Below, in pieces: positions 43,993 to 52,082 of a DNA stretch of 64,000 bases (the stretch's first letter is position 1; every line of letters begins with the position of its first letter). The notes under the pieces are model-generated. The model did no database searches. It was not told where the DNA came from and was given only the letters and a program-made list of their open reading frames with translations. This DNA comes from Rhodanobacter sp. A1T4 (lineage in GTDB: Bacteria > Pseudomonadota > Gammaproteobacteria > Xanthomonadales > Rhodanobacteraceae), in NCBI RefSeq assembly GCF_014207185.1, contig NZ_JACHCP010000001.1, positions 1 to 64,000 on the forward strand, given 5' to 3'. A program made the translations under genes and the position numbers.

Positions 43993-44019
43993 CAACTATT
44001 GCGTTTCAGGATATAGTTG
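43993..44019. promoter_or_regulatory. Inverted repeat at the MarR gene start (probable MarR operator)
   Basis: CAACTAT (43993-43999) and ATAGTTG (44013-44019) form a perfect 7-bp inverted repeat spaced by 13 bases, about two helical turns centre to centre. It overlaps the ribosome site and GTG start of the MarR gene. The position fits autorepression by a MarR dimer. Confidence 0.6.
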
Positions 44020-44543
44020 TGTTTATGCGTATATTAAAATCCACCGACGATTCCCTTGCTCATCGTCTTATCGCCGCCATCATGCCGCTGATCAAGGGCA
44101 GTCAGGTCGAAGTGATGTCGGCAACGGCCGACTTCGAGTTCACGATGACCCAGCTGCGGATGTTGTTCGTGCTTGAGCATGCCGGGTGCGACATGGCCGT
44201 CAATGAGTTGGCCGAACACGTGGGGCTATCCATGGCCGCCACTGGGCGTGCAGTGGACATCGTGGTTCGTACTGGCCTGCTGTCGCGGCGCGAGGACGAG
44301 AGCGACCGACGCATCAAGCGCATCGGGTTGACCGAGTCCGGGCGCAAAGCGATCGTGCAGATCGGCCAGGCGCGTCGCCGCGCGGTCGAGTCGTTCGTGG
44401 CCAAGCTCGATGGCGCCGAGCGCGCCGCGCTCGATGCTGCTGTCGCCACGCTGGGCGCGCTTACCTCCCTGCACCTTCCTCTCCCTGGCGGAATTCACGC
44501 AGCTCCATCGTGCGCCGTCACGCCTTCCAAAGTATCGAAGTGA
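44019..44543 (+). CDS. MarR family transcriptional regulator
   Basis: This 174-residue protein has a MarR winged helix (residues about 40-110, FEFTMTQLRMLFVLEHAGCDMAVNELAEHVGLSMAATGRAVDIVVRTGLLSRREDESDRRIKRIGLT). The GTG at 44019 follows AGGA at a spacing of seven; the ATG at 44025 is possible. It is followed after eight bases by a DHA2 efflux gene, so it probably represses an efflux operon that responds to its substrate. Confidence 0.9.
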   Translation: MFMRILKSTDDSLAHRLIAAIMPLIKGSQVEVMSATADFEFTMTQLRMLFVLEHAGCDMAVNELAEHVGLSMAATGRAVDIVVRTGLLSRREDESDRRIKRIGLTESGRKAIVQIGQARRRAVESFVAKLDGAERAALDAAVATLGALTSLHLPLPGGIHAAPSCAVTPSKVSK

Positions 44544-44551
44544 GTTCTCCC

Positions 44552-46054
44552 ATGTCCCCATCAAAAGCCCCTGTCGAGGCCACGCTCGATCCGCGCCTGC
44601 TGCGTATTGCGGCGGTGGTCATTCTCGGCACCTTCATGTCGATCCTCGATACGACGATCGTCAATGTCGCCATCAAGGAATTGTCGAAAAGCTTCACTGC
44701 GCCGCTGGCGACGATGCAGTGGATTTCGACCGGCTACATGCTCGCGCTGGCCACGGTGATTCCGCTCACCGGCTGGGCAGCCGATCGCTTTGGCACCAAG
44801 CGCCTGTACATGGCCTCGATCGGCATGTTCCTGCTGGGCTCGGCGCTGTCCGGCGCGGCCTGGTCGGCCGGCTCGCTGATCGTTTTCCGCGTGCTGCAGG
44901 GCCTGGGTGGCGGCATGATCATGCCCGCCGGCATGACGATATTGACCCACGCCGCCGGCCCGAAGCGGATGGGTCGAGTCATGGGCATCGTCGGTGTGCC
45001 GATGCTGCTGGCGCCGATCATCGGACCGATTCTCGGCGGTTGGTTAGTGGACGATGTGTCTTGGCGCTGGATCTTTTTCGTCAACCTGCCGATCGGTGCG
45101 ATTGCGCTGTTCGCCGCGCAGCGTGTGTTCGAGCGCGACGAGCCCAAGCCGCATCATTCGCTGGATTGGCCCGGGCTGCTGATGCTGTCGCCGGGTCTGG
45201 CGATCTTCGTTTACGGGTTGGCGGAGACCGCTGCCGGTGCGGGCCTGGATTCCGTGGGCGGTGGTGGTGCGGTGCTGCTCGGGCTGGCGCTGGTGATCGC
45301 CTTCGTGCTGCATGCGCGTGTCCGGAACGGTGCGCTGATCGACGTGAAGATGTTCGCGCAACGGGCTGTTGGTGCGCCGGCGCTCACGGTCTTTCTGTTC
45401 TGTACGGCGTTCTTCGGTGTGGCGCTGTTGATGCCGCTGTATTTTCAGGTGGTGCGCGGCGACTCGGCGCTGCATGCGGGTCTGCTGCTGGCCGCGCAAG
45501 GTATTGGCGCGATGATCTCGATGCCGATTGCCTCGCGTCTGACCGACAAGCTCGGTGCCCGTCGCATCGTAGTGGTGGGTCTGTCGCTGGTGGCGCTGGG
45601 CATGTTGAGCCTCAGCCAGATCTCGGACACCACGACCTTGTTGCAGGTCGAGCTGACACTGTTTGTGATGGGCCTGGGCATGGGTTCCACCATGATGCCG
45701 GCGATGAGTGCCGCGCTCTCCTCGATCGAGCGGCATGCGGTGGCGCGTGTCACCGCTGGGCTCAATGTGCTGCAGCGGGTCGGCGGATCGATCGGCACCG
45801 CGCTGCTGGCAGTGGTGCTGTCGCATCAGCTGGCTGTGGCCATGCCGGCAGGTCAAAGTGCGACCTTGCATGTTGGTCACGGCGTTCCCGCAGGCGCGCC
45901 TGGCCAGGTGGTTCCGGCGCTGGGCGCCGCGTTCGGTCACACGTTCATGTGGTCGTTCGCGCTGGTCATCTGTGCGTTGATTGTTGCGCTGTTTATCCGC
46001 CGGAGCCACGTGGATACGGCGGCGGCCAGTGCAGCCCATGTGATCGTCGAATAG
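44552..46054 (+). CDS. DHA2 family (EmrB/QacA-type) MFS drug efflux transporter
   Basis: This 500-residue inner-membrane protein has about fourteen hydrophobic segments, as in the DHA2 family. It carries motif D1 in helix 1 (LDTTIVNVAI), motif A (GWAADRFGTKRLYM) and motif C (VGVPMLLAPIIGPILGGWLVDD). It should expel hydrophobic drugs using the proton gradient. The ATG at 44552 was chosen because it starts eight bases after the MarR stop. No EmrA-like membrane fusion protein is present. Confidence 0.93.
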   Translation: MSPSKAPVEATLDPRLLRIAAVVILGTFMSILDTTIVNVAIKELSKSFTAPLATMQWISTGYMLALATVIPLTGWAADRFGTKRLYMASIGMFLLGSALSGAAWSAGSLIVFRVLQGLGGGMIMPAGMTILTHAAGPKRMGRVMGIVGVPMLLAPIIGPILGGWLVDDVSWRWIFFVNLPIGAIALFAAQRVFERDEPKPHHSLDWPGLLMLSPGLAIFVYGLAETAAGAGLDSVGGGGAVLLGLALVIAFVLHARVRNGALIDVKMFAQRAVGAPALTVFLFCTAFFGVALLMPLYFQVVRGDSALHAGLLLAAQGIGAMISMPIASRLTDKLGARRIVVVGLSLVALGMLSLSQISDTTTLLQVELTLFVMGLGMGSTMMPAMSAALSSIERHAVARVTAGLNVLQRVGGSIGTALLAVVLSHQLAVAMPAGQSATLHVGHGVPAGAPGQVVPALGAAFGHTFMWSFALVICALIVALFIRRSHVDTAAASAAHVIVE

Positions 46055-46125
46055 CTTGAAGCCCGCATAGCCTTTGAGGCGCAACGCCGATTTGCGCGCC
46101 ATAAATTCCCGATCCGTCGTTTCCA

Positions 46126-46155
46126 GGCCAGTCACCTGACAGTGGCTGGCCTTTT
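46126..46155 (+). terminator. Terminator of the MarR/efflux operon
   Basis: A 10-bp stem with one mismatch (GGCCAGTCAC/GTGGCTGGCC, arms 46126-46135 and 46142-46151) is followed by TTTT, about 72 bases after the transporter stop. Confidence 0.8.
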
Positions 46156-46268
46156 CACGTTTGCAGATCGAGGTTTTCCGTCACCTGGCCGGCGATATCG
46201 CTTGCTGCGTCAAGCAAACCGTGATGTCCGCTACGCCTGTCCTTCCGTAAGGCACTGTATTACGAACA

Positions 46269-46299
46269 TAAAAAAACCCGCAGAGGGGAGTCTGCGGGT
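46269..46299 (-). terminator. Strong intrinsic terminator
   Basis: Stem ACCCGCAGA/TCTGCGGGT (arms 46291-46299 and 46276-46284), followed on the minus strand by TTTTTTT. It ends either the candidate small RNA or a long 3' UTR of the gene ending at 46526. Confidence 0.92.
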
Positions 46300-46405
46300 T
46301 CGGGGGGTTCCATCTAGTTGCGTGGCAGAGGAGGGGAGCCTTAGCCACGCGGTGGGAGCGATGTCTCACGACATGGGGTTAATGTACTCGATGGTTCGTT
46401 AATGG
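46269..46405 (-). ncRNA. Candidate small RNA with C-rich loops (sX13-like architecture)
   Basis: Within the 471 bases between two convergent genes, the minus strand holds a run of hairpins: a short ATGTC/GACAT stem (46361-46374), a 7-bp stem GCGTGGC/GCCACGC (46320-46350) with loop TAAGGCTCCCCTCCTCT, and a 9-bp terminator stem (46276-46299) with loop CTCCCC. CUCCC also occurs unpaired near 46353-46358. Repeated C-rich loops are the hallmark of the Xanthomonas sX13 RNA, which pairs with G-rich ribosome sites. It could instead be the 3' UTR of the Hsp70-like gene. Confidence 0.5.
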
Positions 46406-46525
46406 AGCGTGAGCGAAAGTAAGAAAATTCGCCGGTCTGATATGTTTCGGCGGAACTTATGGCCTGCGTAGTCATCGCGTACGGTTTCCTGAGTGGCAAA
46501 ACCACGCCAAGCGCAGCAACCTTGT

Positions 46526-47920
46526 TCAACGATCAGCCTCATCCGCTGCCACCGCCAGCCCCGATACCACACCCAGTGAGGGGTCGCCCTGTACCAGCGG
46601 TATCTCTGGAAAGCAGGCTTGCACGCGTTCGCGGATCTGTGGTGAGCGCGACGTGCCCCCAGTGATGAAGACACTGGCAGGGAGTTCATCGAGATTGCTG
46701 CGTACGGTGTCCAGCGTGCGTTCCATCTGGTTGAGGAAGGTATCGATGGCGGCATGGAAATCCGCGTTGCGGAGTTCCACCGCCAGGCCGGGTTCGATGA
46801 AATCCAGTTCGGCGCGATAGTGTGGAGATGCGCTCAGAGTGATCTTGCTGCGCTCGGCGACCTGGTTGAGTCGTGTGGTGGCACCGGCCTCCTGCAGCGC
46901 GCGCAGGCGTGAACCGTAGGGCTCGTCGACAAGGCGATAGTCCTGCTGGCGAAACTCGCGCTGCTTGGGCAGGTTGTGCACACTGGCGGCGTCGACGTAG
47001 CGGTGCGCCGGCATGCTGATGATGTCCTTGCCCAGTTGCGGCATGAAGCTGTGCAGGCTCACGTTGACGTCGAGATCGGTGCCGCCCTTGGGCAGGCCCC
47101 AGCTGCGCGCGATGTGCGGCGCTTCGCCGCCGCCTAGTTGCGCATGCGCCACGTCGGTGGTGCCGCCGCCGATATCGACCACCAGCGCGTACTGCCGATC
47201 CGCCAGACTCTTGTGATAATGCATCGCTGCGGCCGCGGGTTCTTCCAGAAAGCTCACGCTGTCGAAGCCGGCGGCCGCCGCCGCTTCGCGCAGAATCTCG
47301 ATCGCCTGCAGTGAACCTTGGGCGCCCATCGAGCTACGAAATTCCACTGGTCGTCCGATGACTGCACCGCGCACGGGCGTGCCGAATTGTTGGCTGGCGG
47401 TGAGGCGAATGTGTTCGATGATGTGCGTGGCGATATGCACAATGACCTTGCGCACCTGTGGGTCGAGCCTGTAACCGAACATCGACTTGGGCGATTCGAT
47501 CAGGTTGCCGCCGCCGCTCTCCAGATAGCCTTCCACCGCGGCCTCACCGAACAGCGCATGCTGAAAGCTGGCGACCGATGCGGTGGCGTTGCGCGTCTGC
47601 TCTTCCATCCATTGTCGACGCACCACGCGCAGCGCTTCACTGCGCAGTTCGCTCTCGCTGCGCGACACCGGTGCCTGTCCGCGTGCGCTGGTCGCGGCGG
47701 TGAGCTGACGTTGCTGTTGTCTGGCCAGACGCAATTGATTTTCTACCTGCGCGTCGAGCGCCGGCGTCAGCGTGAAGTCGCTGGGGTCGGGAACCAGTTC
47801 CGGGAAAAATACCGCGGTACGAAACTGCTCGGCGTTGCCGAAGCGTACAAGCTTCAGTTCGCCGTCGATGATGGCGGCGGCAGCCGAGTAGCTGGTGCCG
47901 AAATCGATACCGATATGCAT
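46526..47920 (-). CDS. Hsp70-like ATPase (YegD-type)
   Basis: This 464-residue protein has actin/Hsp70 ATPase motifs: phosphate-1 GIDFGTSYSAAA (4-15), EEPAAAAMHYH, phosphate-2 DIGGGTTDVA and the adenosine motif FITGGTSRSPQI. It ends soon after the nucleotide-binding domain, so the substrate-binding domain and lid of DnaK are absent, as in YegD. It would be a cytosolic chaperone-like ATPase with an unknown client. The ATG at 47920 was chosen because it starts MHIGIDFG. It is convergent with the efflux operon. Confidence 0.9.
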   Translation of the reverse strand: MHIGIDFGTSYSAAAAIIDGELKLVRFGNAEQFRTAVFFPELVPDPSDFTLTPALDAQVENQLRLARQQQRQLTAATSARGQAPVSRSESELRSEALRVVRRQWMEEQTRNATASVASFQHALFGEAAVEGYLESGGGNLIESPKSMFGYRLDPQVRKVIVHIATHIIEHIRLTASQQFGTPVRGAVIGRPVEFRSSMGAQGSLQAIEILREAAAAAGFDSVSFLEEPAAAAMHYHKSLADRQYALVVDIGGGTTDVAHAQLGGGEAPHIARSWGLPKGGTDLDVNVSLHSFMPQLGKDIISMPAHRYVDAASVHNLPKQREFRQQDYRLVDEPYGSRLRALQEAGATTRLNQVAERSKITLSASPHYRAELDFIEPGLAVELRNADFHAAIDTFLNQMERTLDTVRSNLDELPASVFITGGTSRSPQIRERVQACFPEIPLVQGDPSLGVVSGLAVAADEADR

Positions 47921-47980
47921 AGGGTCACGAGATCGCTGCATGGCATCCCGTCATTATGCCGGCTGCGTCGGCAATGTTCG

Positions 47981-48889
47981 CTATGCCACCGGATCCAGGT
48001 GCGGCGTCAACACCTGCGTTATCCAGGTCATGAACGCCTGCACGCGTCGGGGCAGGTTGCGGCGGTTGGCATAAAGCAGCGATACCGACATCGGTTCGGC
48101 GCGGCAATCCGGCATGACTTCCACCAGCTGACCGGCGTCGATCAGAGGCTGCAGGCCGGCCGCGGGGCCCTGGATCAGCCCCAGCCCCGCAACGCATGCG
48201 GCGGTATAGGAGTCGCTGTTATTGACGGTGATGCTGCCGGTCATCGGCAGGCTGGCATAGCCTGTACCGTCGGGATATTCCCAGCCTGGAGAGCGCGCAC
48301 CCAGGGTGGATACGTAGTGGATAAGCTGATGTCTCGCCAGATCGTCGAGCGTCTTCGGCGTGCCGTGGCGTTTGAGGTAGGCCGGGCTGGCGCAGTTGAT
48401 GATCCGGAATACGCCAAGTGTTCGTGCGACCAGGCTGCTGTCGACCAATGGGCCGACGCGCAAAACACAGTCGAAGCCTTCGCGTACCAGATCCACCAGT
48501 CGATCCGTACTGCTCAGCTCCAGCTCGATCAGCGGATGCGCCTGAATGAATTCCGGTAGCCGCGGCAGAACGAAAATCCGCGCGACGCCGCTGGACATGT
48601 CCACACGTAGCCGTCCGCGCAACGATTGCTCGCCTTGCTGAAACATCGCCTGCAATTCATCGATGTCGGTGAGCAGATCCTTGCTGCGCTCGTAGAACGC
48701 CTGACCATCGTGCGTCATCTGCACCTTGCGGGTGGTCCGATGCAGCAGCCGCGCACCGAGCGTGGCCTCCAACTGCTGCACAGCGGTCGATGCGCTGGCT
48801 TTTGGAATGCCGAGGCTATCGGCGGCGCGGGTAAAGCTGGCCAGTTCGGCTACCCGAATGAAGATCTGCATGGCATCGAGCTGGTTCAT
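47981..48889 (-). CDS. LysR family transcriptional regulator
   Basis: This 302-residue LysR regulator has a winged helix (IFIRVAELASFTRAADSLGIPKASASTAVQQLEATLGARLLHRTTRKVQMT) and an effector domain ending in YANRRNLPRRVQAFMTWITQVL, as in the subgroup next to SDR or quinone reductase genes. It is divergent from the SDR at 49029 and probably controls it. Confidence 0.93.
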   Translation of the reverse strand: MNQLDAMQIFIRVAELASFTRAADSLGIPKASASTAVQQLEATLGARLLHRTTRKVQMTHDGQAFYERSKDLLTDIDELQAMFQQGEQSLRGRLRVDMSSGVARIFVLPRLPEFIQAHPLIELELSSTDRLVDLVREGFDCVLRVGPLVDSSLVARTLGVFRIINCASPAYLKRHGTPKTLDDLARHQLIHYVSTLGARSPGWEYPDGTGYASLPMTGSITVNNSDSYTAACVAGLGLIQGPAAGLQPLIDAGQLVEVMPDCRAEPMSVSLLYANRRNLPRRVQAFMTWITQVLTPHLDPVA

Positions 48890-48919
48890 GGTGGTGCGGT
48901 CCGGTCTGGCGAGCGGCTA

Positions 48920-48984
48920 ATTGGTCGATTTTTATGAACATACAAATCATATATCGACGATTTATCCATCACTAGTCGACCAAT
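48920..48984. promoter_or_regulatory. Spaced 9-bp inverted repeat between LysR and SDR genes
   Basis: ATTGGTCGA (48920-48928) and TCGACCAAT (48976-48984) are perfect reverse complements spaced by 47 bases. They lie in the 139-base divergent promoter. The spacing would let a LysR tetramer hold two half-sites with DNA bending. Between them are A/T-rich bases (TACAAATCATATAT) that may carry promoter elements. Confidence 0.55.
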
Positions 48985-49028
48985 AGAGTGGGTCTGCCGA
49001 ATCAGTCCCACCATTCAAGGAGCCATTC

Positions 49029-49790
49029 ATGAGCAATCCATCCATCGCCATCATTACCGGCGGCAGCCGCGGCCTGGGCCAGAACACCGCGATGAAGCTG
49101 GCCGAGCAGGGTACGGACGTCATCCTGACCTATCGCAGCGGTCAGAAAGAAGCAGCGGCCGTGGTGGCCGCTATCGAAAAGCTGGGCCGCAGGGCCGTGG
49201 CCCTGCCGCTGGACGTGGGCAAGAGCGCCAGCTTTGACGACTTTGCCGCGCAGGTTCGCGAGGCGTTGAGCAAAACCTGGCGGCGCGACAGCTTCGATTT
49301 TCTGGTCAACAACGCGGGCACAGGGCTGCACGCCAGCATCGCCGAAACCACCGAGGCGGAGTTTGACGAGTTGGTGAACGTCCACTTCAAGGGCGTGTTC
49401 TTTCTTACCCAGAAGCTGCTGCCGCTGATCGCCGATGGCGGCCGCATCGTCAATATCTCCAGCGGGCTGGCGCGCTTCACCTTGCCAGGCTCGTCGGCAT
49501 ACGCTGCGGTGAAGGGTGCTGTCGAGGTGCTCACGCGCTATCAGGCCAAGGAACTGGGTGCGCGCTGGATAGCCGTGAATACCGTGGCACCGGGCGCGAT
49601 CGAGACCGACTTCAGAGACGGTGCCGTTCGCGACAATCCCGAAATCAAAAAGATGATCGCATCGCAGACGGCGCTTGGCCGTACCGGCTTGCCGGATGAC
49701 ATCGGCGGCTTGATCGCCTTGCTGTTGCTTCCAGCCAATGGCTGGATCAATGCCCAGCGCATCGAAGCTTCGGGTGGCATGTTTATCTAA
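49029..49790 (+). CDS. Short-chain dehydrogenase (SDR)
   Basis: This 253-residue SDR has cofactor motif TGGSRGLG (about 11-18), NNAGTGLHAS and the active-site set SSGLARFTLPGSSAYAAVKGA, in which the Tyr and Lys are present (YAAVK). A C-terminal GWINAQRIEASGGMFI ends it. AAGGAG precedes the ATG. It is divergent from the LysR gene at 47981 with an inverted-repeat operator between them. The substrate is unknown. Confidence 0.92.
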   Translation: MSNPSIAIITGGSRGLGQNTAMKLAEQGTDVILTYRSGQKEAAAVVAAIEKLGRRAVALPLDVGKSASFDDFAAQVREALSKTWRRDSFDFLVNNAGTGLHASIAETTEAEFDELVNVHFKGVFFLTQKLLPLIADGGRIVNISSGLARFTLPGSSAYAAVKGAVEVLTRYQAKELGARWIAVNTVAPGAIETDFRDGAVRDNPEIKKMIASQTALGRTGLPDDIGGLIALLLLPANGWINAQRIEASGGMFI

Positions 49791-49846
49791 GCAAGCTTGT
49801 TCGAAGACGGTGCCAGCGGACGACCCCCGAATGGCCGTCTATTCAA

Positions 49847-50167
49847 CGTCGTCGGAGCGCGCTGTTGGGATTCGCGTGCCGCTCGTCCCAACCTACGATG
49901 GCATCGCGATGTCCGATGGTGAAATCTGCGGCGATGCATGATGAGGCGCAATCGCCAGGCAAAGTTGCTTTGTGACGGCGTTAGCCCGCGAGTTGATGGT
50001 CTGCTGGCATCCCGGTCGTTGCATCGCCGCGTTGGAATGGCTGTGCAAAAGAACAGTAATGCGTAGGTTGGGATGAGCATCAGCGAATCCCAACGCTGTC
50101 GGAGCGTGATGTTGGGATTCGCGTGCCGCTCATCCCAACCTACGATGGCATCGTCGATGTCCAGCGG
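49847..50167. repeat. REP-like repeat cluster (two direct copies, one inverted)
   Basis: Copy 1 (49847-49919) and copy 2 (50094-50167) share about 73 bases including TTGGGATTCGCGTGCCGCTC and CCCAACCTACGATGGCATCG. A shorter inverted copy (50061-50097) carries the same TTGGGAT and ATCCCAA arms. TTGGGAT/ATCCCAAC arms can fold into hairpins. The cluster fills most of the 441-base space between the SDR and DUF6765 genes. Confidence 0.75.
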
Positions 50168-50231
50168 GTGAGGAACCGGTGGATGTACCGTGACATGCAA
50201 GCACCATGTGAAGCGTCTGACAAAAGGTGCT

Positions 50232-51308
50232 TCAAGCCAGCCGCACTCCATGCTTCGGCAGGATGATCTGCGTCACCACGAAGCGATGTTCCTTGATGGC
50301 GTCGTGGAATTTTCGATAGTCGGATTGCTCGAAAGCTTCTGACCACACGGGCTTTTTGTCGCCATCGGCGTTGCCGTCGATGATGCCGGTGGCTTTGTCC
50401 TTCCAGGAATCAGGGCCCTTGCCGATATACGGTTTAACCGTTTCGGCGAAGCCCGGTACCTGGCCGCTGGTCAGTGCCTTGATCAGCGCATCCAGTCGCA
50501 CGCTGGGATCATCGTTGCGATTGGATGCAAGCAGTGACGCGAGCGCAGCCTTGGTTTCTTCCGGCAATCCTTCCTCCTGCGCAAACGCGGTATTGCCGTG
50601 GCGAAATCCCTTGATGGCGCGATACGCCATATCCGCCGCCTCCATGAAGATGGGCAGATTGTCACGCTGGAAGGTCAGGCCATGGCCGTTCTCGTACTGC
50701 CACTTGGCCCATGGCTGGTCAGGAAAGTGCAGCGCGGCGCCGTGGCCAAGCTTGACCACGAAATCGAGAAAATTCGATTGCGTGGTGTGCACGATATCGT
50801 CGACGAACTGCCGCAGTTTTCCAAGCCAGGTTTCATGCGAGTAGTCGTCGCTGGTGAGCGACTTCACTACGTTGTGGTCGCTGATGGTGCCGGTGAAATT
50901 CTGGTGCGCCCATGTATCAACGTAGACGTGCAGGGTCACACCCAATCGATGCAGGGCGTTCTCCGCTTGGCGATTTTCGATGGCGTGCGCGACCATGTCG
51001 CGTGCGATCGCACTGTCGGGTTTGCAGATGGACTTGTCTTCCAGCGTGCTGCCTTCGCCAGCCGGCAGGAAGTGAAACGGCGCCCAGATCCGCTTGTCGC
51101 TGGTGTCGCTGATATTCATGTAATCGAACATCTTGTGCGCGCTGGCAAAGCGTTCGTAGCTCTCGCCGCCGACGAACTCCAGCATGCCGGTGACCGTCGC
51201 GTCATCCACGTACTGGCAACAATGCGCGACGGTTTCGGCATCCGGCTTCTCGAGCCCGGCGAGTCGACTGACGAGATAGATCACACCGTAGTGGAAATCG
51301 ATATTCAT
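50232..51308 (-). CDS. DUF6765 family protein
   Basis: This 358-residue protein has an N-terminal MNIDFHYGVIYLVSRLAGL and a region HCCQYVDDATVTGMLEFVGG. Histidines and acidic residues in HKMFDYMN and LHVYVDTWAHQNFTG suggest a metal-dependent hydrolase of the zinc phospholipase C type. No signal peptide is present. The family is widespread in proteobacteria and poorly characterised. No close partner gene is present: a repeat cluster lies downstream and a LysR remnant upstream. Confidence 0.8.
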   Translation of the reverse strand: MNIDFHYGVIYLVSRLAGLEKPDAETVAHCCQYVDDATVTGMLEFVGGESYERFASAHKMFDYMNISDTSDKRIWAPFHFLPAGEGSTLEDKSICKPDSAIARDMVAHAIENRQAENALHRLGVTLHVYVDTWAHQNFTGTISDHNVVKSLTSDDYSHETWLGKLRQFVDDIVHTTQSNFLDFVVKLGHGAALHFPDQPWAKWQYENGHGLTFQRDNLPIFMEAADMAYRAIKGFRHGNTAFAQEEGLPEETKAALASLLASNRNDDPSVRLDALIKALTSGQVPGFAETVKPYIGKGPDSWKDKATGIIDGNADGDKKPVWSEAFEQSDYRKFHDAIKEHRFVVTQIILPKHGVRLA

Positions 51309-51359
51309 CGAATGGCCTTTTCCCGGGGTTTGCGTGACGTTGGCAATGTGTTGGTACCG

Positions 51360-51531
51360 CGTGATTCCTGCTGACGCAGTCTCGACCGCAGCGCCTCAAT
51401 AAAGGCTGAAAGCGCCGCGGAGTCTGTCGGCGGCTGGGGTGATAGAGGTAGTAATCGGGCAAGGTGGAGCACCAGGGCTCGATTACCCGCACCAGCCGGC
51501 CTTCGGCGATGTGCCCGGCGTGGACTGTCAT
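51360..51531 (-). pseudogene. LysR C-terminal remnant with frameshift
   Basis: The minus strand reads AGHIAEGRLVRVIEPWCSTL then PDYYLYHPSRR, the final part of a LysR effector domain. A frame change then gives DSAAFSAFIEALRSRLRQQ, the expected last helix. The N-terminal DNA-binding domain is missing. It lies upstream of the DUF6765 start and is probably the trace of a deleted regulator. Confidence 0.6.
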
Positions 51532-51587
51532 GCGTTCTTCACTTGACCGAGGCCACTTTAGCTATCCCTTTGGCCAAGGTATTTCCC

Positions 51588-51809
51588 ATGACAGGTTCCA
51601 CGCCCCAGACGCACGAACGGATTGTGGACGGCATCGCATATACCGTGGAAACCTCCCTGCACGAGCGTGGTATCTCGATCGTCGTTACCGTACCTGGCAT
51701 CGGGCCGGAGGAGGAAAATGATCGCACCTATGCTTCAGAGGACGAGGCGCTTGCCGCTGGTGACGAGATCGCACGCTTGCTGATTCATCGGCAGGGCCCC
51801 AAAAGATAA
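51588..51809 (+). CDS. Small hypothetical protein (73 residues)
   Basis: This 73-residue ORF begins MTGSTPQTHERIVDGIAYTV, with AAGG upstream of the ATG. The body SIVVTVPGIGPEEENDRTYA is followed by an acidic amphipathic helix SEDEALAAGDEIARLLIHR. It resembles the next gene in its strand-strand-helix layout and the EEALAA motif, so the two may be diverged duplicates. The function is unknown. Confidence 0.55.
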   Translation: MTGSTPQTHERIVDGIAYTVETSLHERGISIVVTVPGIGPEEENDRTYASEDEALAAGDEIARLLIHRQGPKR

Positions 51810-51854
51810 GTTGGTGTAACACGACTTGATGCAACACGACGCAAGAGGCATCCG

Positions 51855-52067
51855 ATGAGCAACGCATCCGGTTACAAGATTTTTCCTTCATGTCAGCGCG
51901 AGTCATCCAAGGATGGCCGGCTCGTCTACGAAGCTACTTATATCATCCAGGACGACCAAGGCCTGCGCGGTGAACCCATCACGGTCGCGGGCCAGTTCGA
52001 GTCCGCCGAGGAGGCGCTTGCCGCTGCCCAGGCAGCGGGCGAAAAACTGCTGTCGCAAATGCACTGA
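51855..52067 (+). CDS. Small hypothetical protein (70 residues)
   Basis: This 70-residue ORF begins MSNASGYKIFPSCQRESSKD; a purine-rich AAGAGG lies upstream. EATYIIQDDQGLRGEPITVAGQF is followed by the helix SAEEALAAAQAAGEKLLSQM. The layout matches the gene 45 bases upstream, and the two are probably co-transcribed. No known function; a small regulatory or stress protein is possible. Confidence 0.55.
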   Translation: MSNASGYKIFPSCQRESSKDGRLVYEATYIIQDDQGLRGEPITVAGQFESAEEALAAAQAAGEKLLSQMH

Positions 52068-52082
52068 GCCTCATGGTGCTGC

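Noticed and set aside
44410-46059. A 549-codon open frame over the efflux transporter gene
   Set aside because: It is a shadow frame. Its translation is rich in Arg, Gly, Cys and His without known domains, while the overlapping frame 44552-46054 encodes a clear DHA2 transporter directly behind marR.
45044-46135. A 363-codon antisense frame in the same region
   Set aside because: Low-complexity His/Arg/Gln-rich translation, typical of the antisense strand of a GC-rich membrane protein gene; no domain is visible.
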